This document shows positions 16,804-25,755 of a DNA stretch of 64,000 nt, piece by piece; the first letter of the stretch is position 1; each line of letters opens with the position of its first letter. The notes under the pieces are model-generated. The model was given only the letters and a program-made list of their open reading frames with translations, ran no database searches and was not told where the DNA came from. The position numbers and the translations under genes are program-made. The DNA comes from an uncultured Gammaproteobacteria bacterium (GTDB lineage Bacteria; Pseudomonadota; Gammaproteobacteria; HK1): assembly GCA_958295835.1 (NCBI GenBank), contig OY282378.1:1877001-1941000 (forward strand), read 5' to 3'.

Positions 16804-18408
16804 TTACTTCATGTAGGCCCGATCGAAGTTCGCGTACACGCCCAGAGCCGAGACGATCACGTCCGCGAACATGTTGTTCACGACGGTGGGGAAGTTCATC
16901 TCGTGGACCCAGATAATCGGAATCTCCTCCGCGACGATCTTCAACGCCTGGTCGTAGAGGGCGCTGCGCTTCTTCGCGTCCGGCTCCACCTTGGCCATGT
17001 CGAGCAGCTTGTCGACCTCCGGATCGGACCAGTAGGAGCCGTTGGTGAACACCGTGCCCGGCTTGATCTGGCCCGAATGCACCGCGCGATGCACCCCGAT
17101 GACCGGGTCGGCCAGGTTGTAGAGGTAGTTCGCGGTGGTGTCGAAGTCGTGATCGGCGTAGGTGCGTTTCAGCCAGCGCGCCACGTCTTCCTGGCGGATG
17201 GTGACCTTGATGCCGATCTTCCCGAGCTGTTGCTGCACGTACTCGCCGAAGCGGGTCCACTCCTGTCCGTAGGGCAGGGAATCGTGCATCAGCTCGAAAC
17301 GGACGCCGTCGGCGTCCTTGGCGTAGCCGGCTTCGTCCAGTATGCCGTTCGCGATCTCGACGCCGTTCTCCGCCTCGTAGACCTTCACGTCGCCGCTGTA
17401 CAGGCCGGCCGGCGCGAAGTTCGAGCTCATGGGGCCGGTGGCGGGCTTTCCGTAGCCGAACCAGATGTTGTCGATGACGAACTGGCGCCCCATGGCGTGG
17501 GCGATGGCCTGGCGCACCCGCTTGTCCTTGAGAAGCTCGCGCTCGGTGTTGAGCAGGAGCTCGGAGACCGGCGAGAACATCTCGTGGCCCCTGGTGGTGA
17601 CCGTCAGGTTCGGATTCGCGGCGAGCTTCTTCGCGTCGTTGAAGGGGACCGCCCCCATGGCCGCGAAGTGGGCCTCGCCCTTCTCGAGCGCCGCGGTGCG
17701 GGTGGAGGAGTCGAGGATGAAGCGCGCGACGATGCGATCGAGGTACGGCCGGCCCTCCTTCCAGTAGTCCGGGTTGCGGTCGAGCCGGATGTACTGCCCC
17801 TTCTTCCACTCCGTGAACTTGAACGGTCCGGAGCCGACGGGCTTGTTGGCGTTCGGATGGGCGCGAAGATCCCCGTCGCCGAAGACGTGCTCCGGCAGGA
17901 TCGGGGTCTCGTACCCGGAGAAGGCCATCAGCATGTAGGGGGCGGGCTCGGACAGCACCAGGGTCACGGTGTGGTCGTCCGGGGTCTTCACGTCGGTCAC
18001 CGCCGCGAAGGTGTTCGGTCCGCGGGGGTGGGTGACCTTGGCCGCGTTCATGATGGAGAAGCGCACGTCCGCGGACGTGAGCGGCTCCCCGTCGTGGAAC
18101 TTCACGCCCTGGCGCAGCTTGAAGGTAATCGTCTTGCCGTCCGGCGACACCTCCCAGGACTCGGCCAGGCTCGGCTGCGGCTGAAGCTCGGTGTCGTATT
18201 CGAGCAATCCGTCATAGATCTTCGACGTCACCATCCCGATGGGACCGGACGTGGACAGGTACGAGGCGAGGCTCGGCGGCTCGGGCTGCACGATCAGCAC
18301 GAGGGTGCCGCCCTGCTGCTGAGCCACGGCGCCGTTGGCGAAGCCGAGACCGAGACCGGCGAGCAACGCGCCGGCCATCCCCGCGAAGGTGCGACGAGAC
18401 AATGTCAT
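16804..18408 (-). CDS. Extracellular solute-binding protein family 5 (DppA/OppA-like peptide binding)
   Basis: A 534-aa periplasmic binding protein. The N-terminus carries a twin-arginine-like signal, SRRTFAGMAGALLAGLGLGF, with a likely cleavage after VAQ. SLAESWEVSPDGKTITFKLR and QGVKFHDGEPLTSADVRFS are the SBP_bac_5 signature region. GSGPFKFTEWKKGQYIRLDR and IGVHRAVHSGQIKPG follow. GGAGTAGCTCC precedes the ATG. It is the first gene of the operon that continues with both permeases and the fused ATPase. Specificity (dipeptide, oligopeptide or other) cannot be decided. Confidence 0.92.
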   Translation of the reverse strand: MTLSRRTFAGMAGALLAGLGLGFANGAVAQQQGGTLVLIVQPEPPSLASYLSTSGPIGMVTSKIYDGLLEYDTELQPQPSLAESWEVSPDGKTITFKLRQGVKFHDGEPLTSADVRFSIMNAAKVTHPRGPNTFAAVTDVKTPDDHTVTLVLSEPAPYMLMAFSGYETPILPEHVFGDGDLRAHPNANKPVGSGPFKFTEWKKGQYIRLDRNPDYWKEGRPYLDRIVARFILDSSTRTAALEKGEAHFAAMGAVPFNDAKKLAANPNLTVTTRGHEMFSPVSELLLNTERELLKDKRVRQAIAHAMGRQFVIDNIWFGYGKPATGPMSSNFAPAGLYSGDVKVYEAENGVEIANGILDEAGYAKDADGVRFELMHDSLPYGQEWTRFGEYVQQQLGKIGIKVTIRQEDVARWLKRTYADHDFDTTANYLYNLADPVIGVHRAVHSGQIKPGTVFTNGSYWSDPEVDKLLDMAKVEPDAKKRSALYDQALKIVAEEIPIIWVHEMNFPTVVNNMFADVIVSALGVYANFDRAYMK

Positions 18409-18558
18409 GGAGCTACTCCGTGTGGTTGATATGGGGAAGCGCCCCGGGAAAGACGGCCCGTATCCGCGTACAGGCCCGACAGGCGCCCGTCCAGCCTATC
18501 GCGCCCAAGGGGTATGCGCAATTCCATGTCCGGATCGAGCCTCGTGACGCCGCGCTCC

Positions 18559-19416
18559 TCATGCCCAGGCGTAGTCGGCGACGATGCCGCCGAAAATCAA
18601 GGCACCCACCCAGTGGTTGTTCAGGAACGCCTTGAAGCAGGCGGCGGGCTCGCGGTCGCTGATCAGATGTTGCTGATGGAGGAACAGCAGCGCGCTCAGC
18701 GCGGTGGCCGCGTCGTGGAACACCCCGAGCCCGGCCTCCCGACCGGCGAGAACGAGGACCACGATCACCGCGATCTGGCTCGCGCCGACGAAGAAGCGAT
18801 CCGCGTCGCCGAACAGGATGGCGGTCGACCTGATCCCGACGCGGAGGTCGTCTTCGCGATCGACCATCGCGTACATGGTGTCGTAGGCGACGGCCCAGGC
18901 CACGACCCCCGTGAGCAACAGCCACGCGAGCGGCGGCACCGCGTTGGCGAGCGCGGCGAACGCCATCGGGATCCCCCATCCGAACGCAATGCCGAGATGG
19001 ACCTGCGGCAGGTACGTCCATCGCTTCATGAACGGATAGCTTGCGGCCAGCGCCACCGCGGCGAGGGAGTACAGCACCGCGAGCCGGTTCAACGTGAGGA
19101 CCAGCCCGAGCCCGATGAGGCACAGCGCGGCGAACAGACCCAGAGCCTCGCCCGGCCTGACCTTGCCGCTGGCGATCGGCCGGTTCATCGTGCGCCGCAC
19201 GTGGGGATCGACCTCGCGGTCCGCGAAGTCGTTGATGACGCACCCGGCCGAACGCATGACGAATACTCCGGCCACGAACACGACCACCACGGCTGCGTCC
19301 GGCCGGCCCTCCCCGGCGATCCACAGCGCCCACAGGGTCGGCCACAACAGCAGCAGGGTGCCGATCGGCTGGTGCACGCGCATCAGCAGCGCGTACTGGA
19401 TGATGCGTTCCTTCAT
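18559..19416 (-). CDS. ubiA: 4-hydroxybenzoate octaprenyltransferase
   Basis: A 285-aa integral membrane prenyltransferase of ubiquinone synthesis that attaches the polyprenyl tail to 4-hydroxybenzoate. RVHQPIGTLLLLWPTLWALW is the family opening. The two Mg-pyrophosphate sites are CVINDFADREVDPHV and YAMVDREDDLRVGIRS. NRPIASGKVRPGEAL and AFGWGIPMAFAA are also conserved. Start 19416 (MKERIIQYALLMRVH) fits the family; an in-frame ATG at 19452 would add 12 residues. It lies 120 bp downstream of recG on the same strand, a neighbourhood seen in Pseudomonas-like genomes. No chorismate lyase (ubiC) is in view. Confidence 0.93.
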   Translation of the reverse strand: MKERIIQYALLMRVHQPIGTLLLLWPTLWALWIAGEGRPDAAVVVVFVAGVFVMRSAGCVINDFADREVDPHVRRTMNRPIASGKVRPGEALGLFAALCLIGLGLVLTLNRLAVLYSLAAVALAASYPFMKRWTYLPQVHLGIAFGWGIPMAFAALANAVPPLAWLLLTGVVAWAVAYDTMYAMVDREDDLRVGIRSTAILFGDADRFFVGASQIAVIVVLVLAGREAGLGVFHDAATALSALLFLHQQHLISDREPAACFKAFLNNHWVGALIFGGIVADYAWA

Positions 19417-19536
19417 GTCCGGCGCCGGTCGGGACCCCGCTGGCGGCGGCATTCCCGCCCTGGTGCATTGCAGCGCGTGCCGGACCGCCTGCCATCCGGT
19501 GCGGGACGGGAGCGACGCATCGGCGGCGACGATGAC

Positions 19537-21705
19537 TCAGACCTGACCATAGTGCGCTCCCCCTCCGATCCAGCGCCGAGTGAGCGGCGCGATGCGGGAC
19601 TCGTGCCTTGCCAGAAGCTCGGAGGCGGCTCGCTCGACGCCCGGCAGCAGTGGGAGATCCCGTGCGAGGTCGGCGATGCGAAGCTGGGCGAGTCCGGTCT
19701 GGCGCGTGCCGAGAAGATCGCCGGGTCCGCGGATCTCCAGGTCCCGTTGCGCGATCTCGAATCCGTCGGTGGTCGCGCGCAGCACCTCCAGGCGCGAGCG
19801 CGCCGCCTCGGTCAGGGGTCTGTCGTACATCATCACGCAGGCGCTGCGCCGCGCGCCGCGGCCGACGCGGCCGCGCAACTGGTGGAGCTGGGCAAGCCCG
19901 AGACGCTCGGCGTTCTCGATGATCATGAGCGATGCGTTGGGGACGTCGACCCCGACCTCGATCACCGTGGTCGCGACCAGTACGTCGAGCCGCGCGTCCT
20001 TGAACGCCTCCATCGCCGCGTCCTTCTCCACCGGCGCCATCCGGCCGTGCACCAGTCCGACCCGGAGATCCGGCAGGGCTTCGGCGAGCTCGCGCGCCGT
20101 GTCCTCCGCAGCGCGGCATTGCAGCGCCGCGGACTCCTCGATGGCGGTGCAGACCCAGTATGCCTGCTCGCCGCGTGCGCAGGCGCGGCGGATCCGGGCC
20201 ACGACCTCCGGCCGACGCTGCGAAGGCGCCACCGCGGTGTCCACCGGCGTTCGCCCGGGCGGCAGCTCGTCGATCACCGAGCTGTCCAGATCGGCGTACG
20301 CGGTCATCGCGAGGGTCCGCGGAATCGGGGTGGCGGTCATGATGAGCTGATGCGGCCGCAACCCGCCGTCCTCACCCTTGCCGCGCAACGCAAGCCGTTG
20401 CTCGACTCCGAACCGGTGCTGCTCGTCGACGATGACGAGCCCGAGGTTCGCGAAGGTCACCTGTGACTGGAACAGCGCATGCGTTCCCACCGCGACCGCG
20501 GCCGTCCCGGTCGCGATGCGAGCCGTCGCCTGGGCACGTTCGCGGCTCCCGAGCCGGCCGGAGAGCCAGACCACGGGGATTCCGAGCGGTTCCAGCCAGC
20601 CGCGAAAGCTCGCGCAGTGCTGCTCCGCGAGAAGCTCCGTGGGCGCCATCAGGGCGACCTGGCATTCGTTGGCGACCGCCACCACCGCGGCGAACGCCGC
20701 GACCACCGTCTTTCCCGCCCCGACGTCGCCCTGCACGAGCCGATGCATCGGGCGGGTCCGCGCGAGGTCGTCCCGGACCTCTCGCGCCACCCGGCGCTGG
20801 GCGGCCGTCAGCTCGAACGGCAGCGATGCGATGAAGCGCCGCGCGAGCGCATCGCCGCGGCCGAACGCGGCGGCCGGCCGGGCGTCGAGCCGTCGCCGCT
20901 GCACGCGCAACGCCAGATGGTGCGCGAGCAGCTCCTCGAACGCCAGGCGCCGCCGGCCCGGATGCTCGGGGTGCAGCGGTGTTTCGATGCTCGTTCCGGC
21001 CGGCGGCCGGTGCATCGTCCGCAAGGCATGGCCGAGGGGGATGAGCCGATGGCGCACGGCCACCGCCTCGGGCAGCAGCTCGGCGATGGCGGGATTGCTC
21101 TCGAGCCGATCGAGGGCCTGGCCGATCAGGCGGCGCAACGGAGTCTGACCGAGACCCGCCACCGCCGGATAGACCGGCGTCAGGCGGTCGTCGATCGGAG
21201 CCGCTTCTTCGTCCCCGAGCAGCCGGTACTCCGGATGCACCATCTCCATACCGCCCGGAGCGGCGCGGGCCTCTCCATGACATGCGATGCGCCGGCCCTG
21301 CCGGAGCTGCCGCCGTTGATTCTCGTTGAAGTGGAACAGCCGCATCGCCATCGTCCCGGTGCCGTCGCCGATGACGACGACGAGGGAGCGGCGGCGCCCG
21401 AAACGGACGTTGGCGCCCTCGATCCGGCCGCAGGTGAACGCCGTTCCTCCGGCACGCAGGTCCCCGATCGCGTGGATACGGGTGCGGTCCTCGTATCGCA
21501 GGGGGAGATGGAACAGCAGGTCGAGCACCGTCTCGACCCCGAGCGCCGCGAGCTTCGCGGCAATCCCCGGCCCGACGCCGCGAAGCTCCGTCACCGGCGT
21601 CGACTCCAGGGACGGCGCGGCGGCGGAGGGCTCGATCGGGCCGGCGGCCTCAGCCTGAATTCCCGAGCAGCACGGTCCGAGTGACGCGGCGGTCGCCAAA
21701 GTCAC
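19537..21705 (-). CDS. recG: ATP-dependent DNA helicase RecG
   Basis: A helicase of about 722 aa that remodels stalled replication forks and branched DNA. The N-terminal wedge domain opens with VTELRGVGPGIAAKLAALG and LLFHLPLRYEDRTRI. Helicase motifs are VQGDVGAGKTVVAAFAA (Walker A), LVIVDEQHRFGVEQR (motif II), MTATPIPRTLAMTAYADL (motif III), VATTVIEVGVDVPNASLMII (V) and LHQLRGRVGRG (VI). The C-terminus FEIAQRDLEIRGPGDLLGTR is RecG-specific. The frame stays open far upstream, but that part is antisense to the phosphatase gene. GTG 21705 gives a normal RecG length with about 35 extra N-terminal residues. The exact start is uncertain. Confidence 0.93.
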   Translation of the reverse strand: MTLATAASLGPCCSGIQAEAAGPIEPSAAAPSLESTPVTELRGVGPGIAAKLAALGVETVLDLLFHLPLRYEDRTRIHAIGDLRAGGTAFTCGRIEGANVRFGRRRSLVVVIGDGTGTMAMRLFHFNENQRRQLRQGRRIACHGEARAAPGGMEMVHPEYRLLGDEEAAPIDDRLTPVYPAVAGLGQTPLRRLIGQALDRLESNPAIAELLPEAVAVRHRLIPLGHALRTMHRPPAGTSIETPLHPEHPGRRRLAFEELLAHHLALRVQRRRLDARPAAAFGRGDALARRFIASLPFELTAAQRRVAREVRDDLARTRPMHRLVQGDVGAGKTVVAAFAAVVAVANECQVALMAPTELLAEQHCASFRGWLEPLGIPVVWLSGRLGSRERAQATARIATGTAAVAVGTHALFQSQVTFANLGLVIVDEQHRFGVEQRLALRGKGEDGGLRPHQLIMTATPIPRTLAMTAYADLDSSVIDELPPGRTPVDTAVAPSQRRPEVVARIRRACARGEQAYWVCTAIEESAALQCRAAEDTARELAEALPDLRVGLVHGRMAPVEKDAAMEAFKDARLDVLVATTVIEVGVDVPNASLMIIENAERLGLAQLHQLRGRVGRGARRSACVMMYDRPLTEAARSRLEVLRATTDGFEIAQRDLEIRGPGDLLGTRQTGLAQLRIADLARDLPLLPGVERAASELLARHESRIAPLTRRWIGGGAHYGQV

Positions 21706-21944
21706 AATGCCTCGTACGGAATATGGCAATGGATCGCCCGCCCCTCGGCGACCGTCCGCCACGGAGGGGTTTCCGAGTCGCGGACGGCGCCGAGCCGGTG
21801 ACGGAGCCGTCCCCGGCGGTTCCGAATCGAGCGCTCGGGTCCGGCACCCTGCCGCGCGGAGACGGATCCGCGCTCGCATGGCCATGCCTGCCACCGCCCG
21901 GAGGCCCGGATACCGGGGCGGCGGTGATCGTACATGGAAGCGTT

Positions 21945-22736
21945 TCAGCCTTCGCCGGCCAGACAGGCCATCGCGGCTTCGTGCAGGGTCCGGTTGCCGG
22001 CGGCCAGGATCCTGCCGCCGGCCGCCGGCTCGATGGTCAGAGGCTCGCCTCGCCACCCGGTCATCACCCCGCCGGCGTTCTCGACCACCGGGACCAGCGC
22101 ACAGTAGTCGTATACGCCGACCCGCGTCTCCAGCGAGAGGTCCACGAAGCCGCCGGCAAGCTGCGCAAACCCGTGGCAATTCCCGCCGTACACCATCCAT
22201 CGCGAGCCGGCGACGATGCGCCGGTAGGCGCACGCATCCTCGCCTTCGTAGTATTCGGACGAGGTGGTGCAGACCAGGGCGGCGTCCAGCCGCTCGCATG
22301 TCCCGGTGCGGACGCGCTCGCCGTTGTAACGGGTCCCGTCGCCGTCGATGCCTGTCCAGCGCTCACGGGTGACGGGTTGCTCGACGACGCCGAGGACGGG
22401 CCGACCACCGCGGGCGAGCCCGATCAGGGTGCCGTACACCGGCAACCCCGCCATGAACGCCCTGGTGCCGTCGATGGGGTCGAGCACCCAGACGTGCTCG
22501 GCTTCCCGCCGGTCGTCACCGAACTCCTCGCCGACGACGCCGTGTCCCGGAAACCTCGCGCCGATCATCTCGCGCAGCCGGCTCTCCACCGCCCGATCGG
22601 CCTCGGTGACCGGCGATGCATCCGCCTTGCGGTGCACCACCCGGGGAGCGCGCGCGGCGGCGCGCACGATCTCGCCGGCCGCATCGGCGAGGACGTGCGC
22701 GAACTCGACGAGGTCCCGCCCGACCGATTCGGTCAT
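21945..22736 (-). CDS. Inositol-monophosphatase-family phosphatase (histidinol-phosphatase HisN-like)
   Basis: A 263-aa Mg-dependent phosphatase. The metal site includes GEEFGDDRREAEHVWVLDPI with the signature WVLDPIDGTRAF; the second motif is VGVYDYCALVPVVENAGG. HRKADASPVTEADRAVE is the first conserved block. GEEFG plus YGTLIGLARGGRPVLGVVEQ resembles HisN-type histidinol-phosphatases more than SuhB, but substrate choice in this family is hard to read. The start is ATG 22736 with only a weak ribosome site. It is transcribed toward recG on the same strand with a 239-bp gap that holds no gene. Confidence 0.85.
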   Translation of the reverse strand: MTESVGRDLVEFAHVLADAAGEIVRAAARAPRVVHRKADASPVTEADRAVESRLREMIGARFPGHGVVGEEFGDDRREAEHVWVLDPIDGTRAFMAGLPVYGTLIGLARGGRPVLGVVEQPVTRERWTGIDGDGTRYNGERVRTGTCERLDAALVCTTSSEYYEGEDACAYRRIVAGSRWMVYGGNCHGFAQLAGGFVDLSLETRVGVYDYCALVPVVENAGGVMTGWRGEPLTIEPAAGGRILAAGNRTLHEAAMACLAGEG

Positions 22737-22739
22737 GGG

Positions 22740-23121
22740 TCTGCTGCCGATGCAAGGTCCGTCACCGAGCATCCCTCCCGGCCACCGATCAATCCGCATC
22801 CCGAGACGCGCATGATCCCGAAACGCACGTGCAGTCGGATACGGACGAGGCGGAGACGGGACATGGCCGACGCGGGATTCGAGTCCGTGGGGATGACAGG
22901 CTACACTTCCCCGCGCACATGTTCCAAACCATGCAAGGCACGGCAGGCCCCATGTCCGAATCGATCGCGATCGGCGAGGAGCTTCGCAACGATACGCGCA
23001 CACGCCGCGCGCTCCCGCCCGATGGGCCGCGTGAGCTCACCCGCCTCGATCCGGTGCGATCGACGCTCTCCGTGCCGACCACCCCGGTGGCCGCCGCCGT
23101 ATCGAATCGAGGAGCGGAGAG
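22740..23121. other. 382-bp spacer without a recognisable gene
   Basis: This is the divergent region between the phosphatase gene (minus) and the HlyU gene (plus). Open frames cross it on both strands, but none shows family motifs, a ribosome site or a hydrophobic pattern. It should hold the promoters of both genes. TACACT at about 22912 resembles a -10 box but lacks a matching -35. Confidence 0.5.
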
Positions 23122-23418
23122 ATGCTCGGACTTCTGAAGAAGGTGCTCGGAGGCGACGCCGGCAACCGCGAGCCCGAGCCCGCGGACCCGGTGGAGCATG
23201 AGGGCTTCACCATCGTCGCGACGCCACGCAAGGCGGGCGGCGGCTGGTCGACCGAAGGGCATATCCGCAAGCTCATCGATGGTGAGGCGAAGGAGGTCCA
23301 CTTCATCCGCGCCGACACGTCGACCTCGCGCGACGCCGCGATTACCCTGTCCGTCAGCAAGGCCCGCAAGATCATCGACGAGCAGGGCGAGCGGGTGTTC
23401 CGGGCCGCGCGAGCCTGA
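23122..23418 (+). CDS. HlyU-family small protein
   Basis: A 98-aa protein starting MLGLLKKVLGG, then HEGFTIVATPRKAGGGWSTE, HFIRADTSTSRDAAITLSVS and KARKIIDEQGERVF. The order amphipathic start / EGFxI / IRADT...A...KARxxIDExG is that of the HlyU family, named for a Vibrio haemolysin activator. Most family members are of unknown role, so transcriptional control should not be assumed. GAGGAGCGGAGAG lies directly before the ATG and makes the start secure. It is monocistronic here. Confidence 0.85.
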   Translation: MLGLLKKVLGGDAGNREPEPADPVEHEGFTIVATPRKAGGGWSTEGHIRKLIDGEAKEVHFIRADTSTSRDAAITLSVSKARKIIDEQGERVFRAARA

Positions 23419-23544
23419 ACGGCGGCTTCCCGGACGTTTCCTTCATCGGGTCGAGCTTCGGGGTCCGCCGGCTCGAAACGGATCCCCCACGCAAGCGAGG
23501 ACCGGCCTTCGGGTGTCCTGGGCGTCCGCGGCCGAGCAATCGAG

Positions 23545-23658
23545 GCCATCCGCCGAAGCTCCGGAGAGCGCGCCGCCCGGTACGTGATGGACGGATCACT
23601 CCGCGAGACCATCCGCCTGCCGGGGCGAAGCTCGCAGAGCGCGCCGCCCGGTATGTGA
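23545..23658. repeat. Degenerate direct repeat (two copies, about 67 bp apart)
   Basis: GAGCGCGCCGCCCGGTA(C/T)GTGA occurs at about 23566-23587 and 23637-23658. Each copy is preceded by a CCATCCGCC...CGAAGCTC block. It fills most of the 300-bp gap between the HlyU gene and the phosphotransferase gene, which otherwise shows no gene. Confidence 0.6.
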
Positions 23659-23719
23659 GGGGGTCGCCGCGCCCGGGGACGATGCGAGCCGCAAGCTGCC
23701 CGACCGACAGGCGATCGAG

Positions 23720-24766
23720 ATGACCTTCCGCGCCAACGCCATCGACCAGGACTGGCCACGCCTCGCGGGGTACCTGGAGACCCACGGGTTCCGGTTCGCT
23801 CCGGATGCGCCTCCGCGCCAGTTCGCGTCCGGCTTCGCCAACTTCAACTATCTCCTCGAAGTGGACGGAGCGCCCTGCGTCCTGCGCCGGCCACCGCCGG
23901 GGCCGTTGCCGCCCGGCGCGCACGACATGGTCCGCGAGCACCGGGTGCTCTCGCGGCTCTGGCGCGAATTCCCCCTCGCACCGCGGGCATTCCATCTGTG
24001 CGAGGACCCCTCGGTCCTCGGCGCCCCCTTCTTCCTCATGGAGTACCGTCCCGGGATCGTCATCGGGGCCGAGCTTCCACCGGCTCTCGCCGGCCGGGCC
24101 GATCACGCGGCGCGAATCGCCGGCGATCTCGTGGACGCGCTCATCGATCTGCACCGCATCGACCCCGCGGCCGTCGATCTCGATTCTCTCGGCCGCCCGC
24201 GGGGGTTCCTCGCGCGTCAGGTCGCTGGCTGGTCGAAGCGCGCGCACCTCGCCTGTGACGAGCAACCGGGCGATCCGGTTCGACGCATCGTCGCGTGGCT
24301 CGAGACGCACATCGAGCCCGAACGCGCGGTGGCCCTCGTGCACAACGACTTCAAGCTCGACAACGTGCTCCTCGACCCCGAACGCTTCACCCCGGTCGCG
24401 GTGGTGGATTGGGACATGTGTACGCGAGGATGCCCGCTCTACGACCTCGCGATCCTGTTGAGCTACTGGACCGAGCCCGACGATCCCCCCGTCATGCACG
24501 CGCTTCGCCAGATGCCGAGCGCCGCGCCCGGTTTTCCGAGCCGCGCCGAGGTCCTCCACGGCTATGCGCGGCGATCCGGCATCGACCCCGGGGATTTCCG
24601 CTTCTACCGGGTGTTGTCCGTGTTCCGGCTGGCGATCGTATTCCGCCAGCTCTTCAACCTCCATCGGCGCGGTGCGCGCACGAGCCCGGAGTTCGTCCGC
24701 TTCGGCGACCTCGCCGGCGGACTTCTCGACCTCGCTCTCGCGATCATCGACCGGCGGCGGGACTGA
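23720..24766 (+). CDS. Phosphotransferase-family protein (APH / ACAD10-11 kinase-like)
   Basis: A 348-aa kinase-fold protein. The catalytic loop is VALVHNDFKLDNVLLDPE (HxDxxxxN) and the metal-binding aspartate is in VAVVDWDMCTRGCPLYDLA. FASGFANFNYLLEVDGAPCV and LRRPPPGPLPPGAHDMVREH form the nucleotide-binding N-lobe, and FFLMEYRPGIVIG is the hinge. This set matches the phosphotransferase group related to the kinase domain of acyl-CoA dehydrogenase 10/11 rather than true aminoglycoside-resistance enzymes, so antibiotic resistance is not implied. No acyl-CoA dehydrogenase gene lies beside it. The next gene, a TauE permease, follows after 44 bp on the same strand. Confidence 0.85.
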   Translation: MTFRANAIDQDWPRLAGYLETHGFRFAPDAPPRQFASGFANFNYLLEVDGAPCVLRRPPPGPLPPGAHDMVREHRVLSRLWREFPLAPRAFHLCEDPSVLGAPFFLMEYRPGIVIGAELPPALAGRADHAARIAGDLVDALIDLHRIDPAAVDLDSLGRPRGFLARQVAGWSKRAHLACDEQPGDPVRRIVAWLETHIEPERAVALVHNDFKLDNVLLDPERFTPVAVVDWDMCTRGCPLYDLAILLSYWTEPDDPPVMHALRQMPSAAPGFPSRAEVLHGYARRSGIDPGDFRFYRVLSVFRLAIVFRQLFNLHRRGARTSPEFVRFGDLAGGLLDLALAIIDRRRD

Positions 24767-24810
24767 GCGCGTGCCGAGCGACGTTGTTTCCGGCAGTCCC
24801 GAGCACCCGC

Positions 24811-25551
24811 GTGCTGCCTGACCTCACCCTCGACGAGCCGCGGATGATCGCGTTCACGGGAGCGACCGCATTCGTGGCGGGCCTGGTGCGCGGCTTCAGC
24901 GGGTTCGGCGGGCCGGCGATCATGGCGCTCGTGCTCACCCAGTTCTACAACCCGCTGTCGGTGCTGACCAAGGTGGTGATCATCGACGCGGTGTCGTATC
25001 TGCTGCTCGTGCCGAGCACCGCACGCGAGTTCAACCGGCGCGTCATTGCGATCGTCACTCTCGCAACCCTCGCCGGGCTCCCCATCGGGACATACCTGCT
25101 GGTGGAGATGGATCCGTTGGTGCTGAAGCGCGCGATTGCCGGTGCGGTCGCCGCGTGCGTCGCCGTCATGCTGCTCGGGGGCCGCTTTCGAGTGTCGCCG
25201 TCGGTCGCGGTCCACCTCGCGGTGGGGCTGCTCGCGGGGGTCGTGCTCGGTGCGACCTACATCGCGCTCGTCGCCATGATCTTCTTCTTCTCACTCCCTG
25301 CCTCCGGGGCGGAGAGTCGCGCCAACGCGGTGTATTGGGGCATCGTCCTCTCGTACGTCCTCATCGCGACGCACATGGCTCTCGGCAACATCACGGTCGA
25401 CGATCTGTGGCGCGCGACCCTCCTCGGGGTCTTCTATCTGGCCGGTACCGGCGCGGGCGTATGGTGGTTTCGCAGGACCGCCGAGCGTGAATTCCGGCGA
25501 GCGGTCCTCTGGCTGTTGCTCGGGCTCGCGACGATCGGGCTGGTGGTGTGA
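24811..25551 (+). CDS. TauE/SafE-family sulfite/organic anion exporter
   Basis: A membrane protein of about 246 aa with seven to eight hydrophobic helices. FVAGLVRGFSGFGGPAIMAL is the conserved first half-repeat motif of the TauE/SafE family, and ALVAMIFFFSLPASGAESRA corresponds to the second half. The family moves sulfite, sulfoacetate or other small anions out of the cell; the substrate here is unknown. GTG 24811 gives an N-terminus (VLPDLTLDEPRMIAF) of family length; ATG 24844 is the alternative. It follows the phosphotransferase gene closely. Confidence 0.85.
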   Translation: MLPDLTLDEPRMIAFTGATAFVAGLVRGFSGFGGPAIMALVLTQFYNPLSVLTKVVIIDAVSYLLLVPSTAREFNRRVIAIVTLATLAGLPIGTYLLVEMDPLVLKRAIAGAVAACVAVMLLGGRFRVSPSVAVHLAVGLLAGVVLGATYIALVAMIFFFSLPASGAESRANAVYWGIVLSYVLIATHMALGNITVDDLWRATLLGVFYLAGTGAGVWWFRRTAEREFRRAVLWLLLGLATIGLVV

Positions 25552-25691
25552 TACGTCGCCTGAAGCGCCTCCGATTCATCGGGGACGGCGATGGCCGGCA
25601 GGATCGAACGTCCGGACAACGATCCTGCGCGAGATGGATCGCGCCGCACGAGCCTGCGGTGCCCGCTCCCGCCCGATGAGATGCCTGCAAG

Positions 25692-25722
25692 ACGCAAAAA
25701 GAAGGGGCGGCAGTGCCGCCCC
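25692..25722 (-). terminator. Rho-independent terminator for the minus-strand binding-protein gene
   Basis: A perfect 8-bp stem GGGGCGGC/GCCGCCCC with a 3-nt loop at 25704-25722 is followed, in the minus direction, by TTCTTTTTGC. It lies 34 bp past the stop of the gene at 25756-27354. Confidence 0.85.
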
Positions 25723-25755
25723 GGTTCGATGGTTCGATGCCTGCCGGCGGTGAGG

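Noticed and set aside
19416..22299. A RecG protein of 920 residues reaching to 22299
   Set aside because: The first 200 residues are the antisense of the phosphatase gene and lack RecG similarity; a GTG at 21705 gives normal length.
23720..24766. Aminoglycoside resistance gene
   Set aside because: The kinase motifs match the broad phosphotransferase group near acyl-CoA dehydrogenase 10/11, not characterised resistance enzymes.
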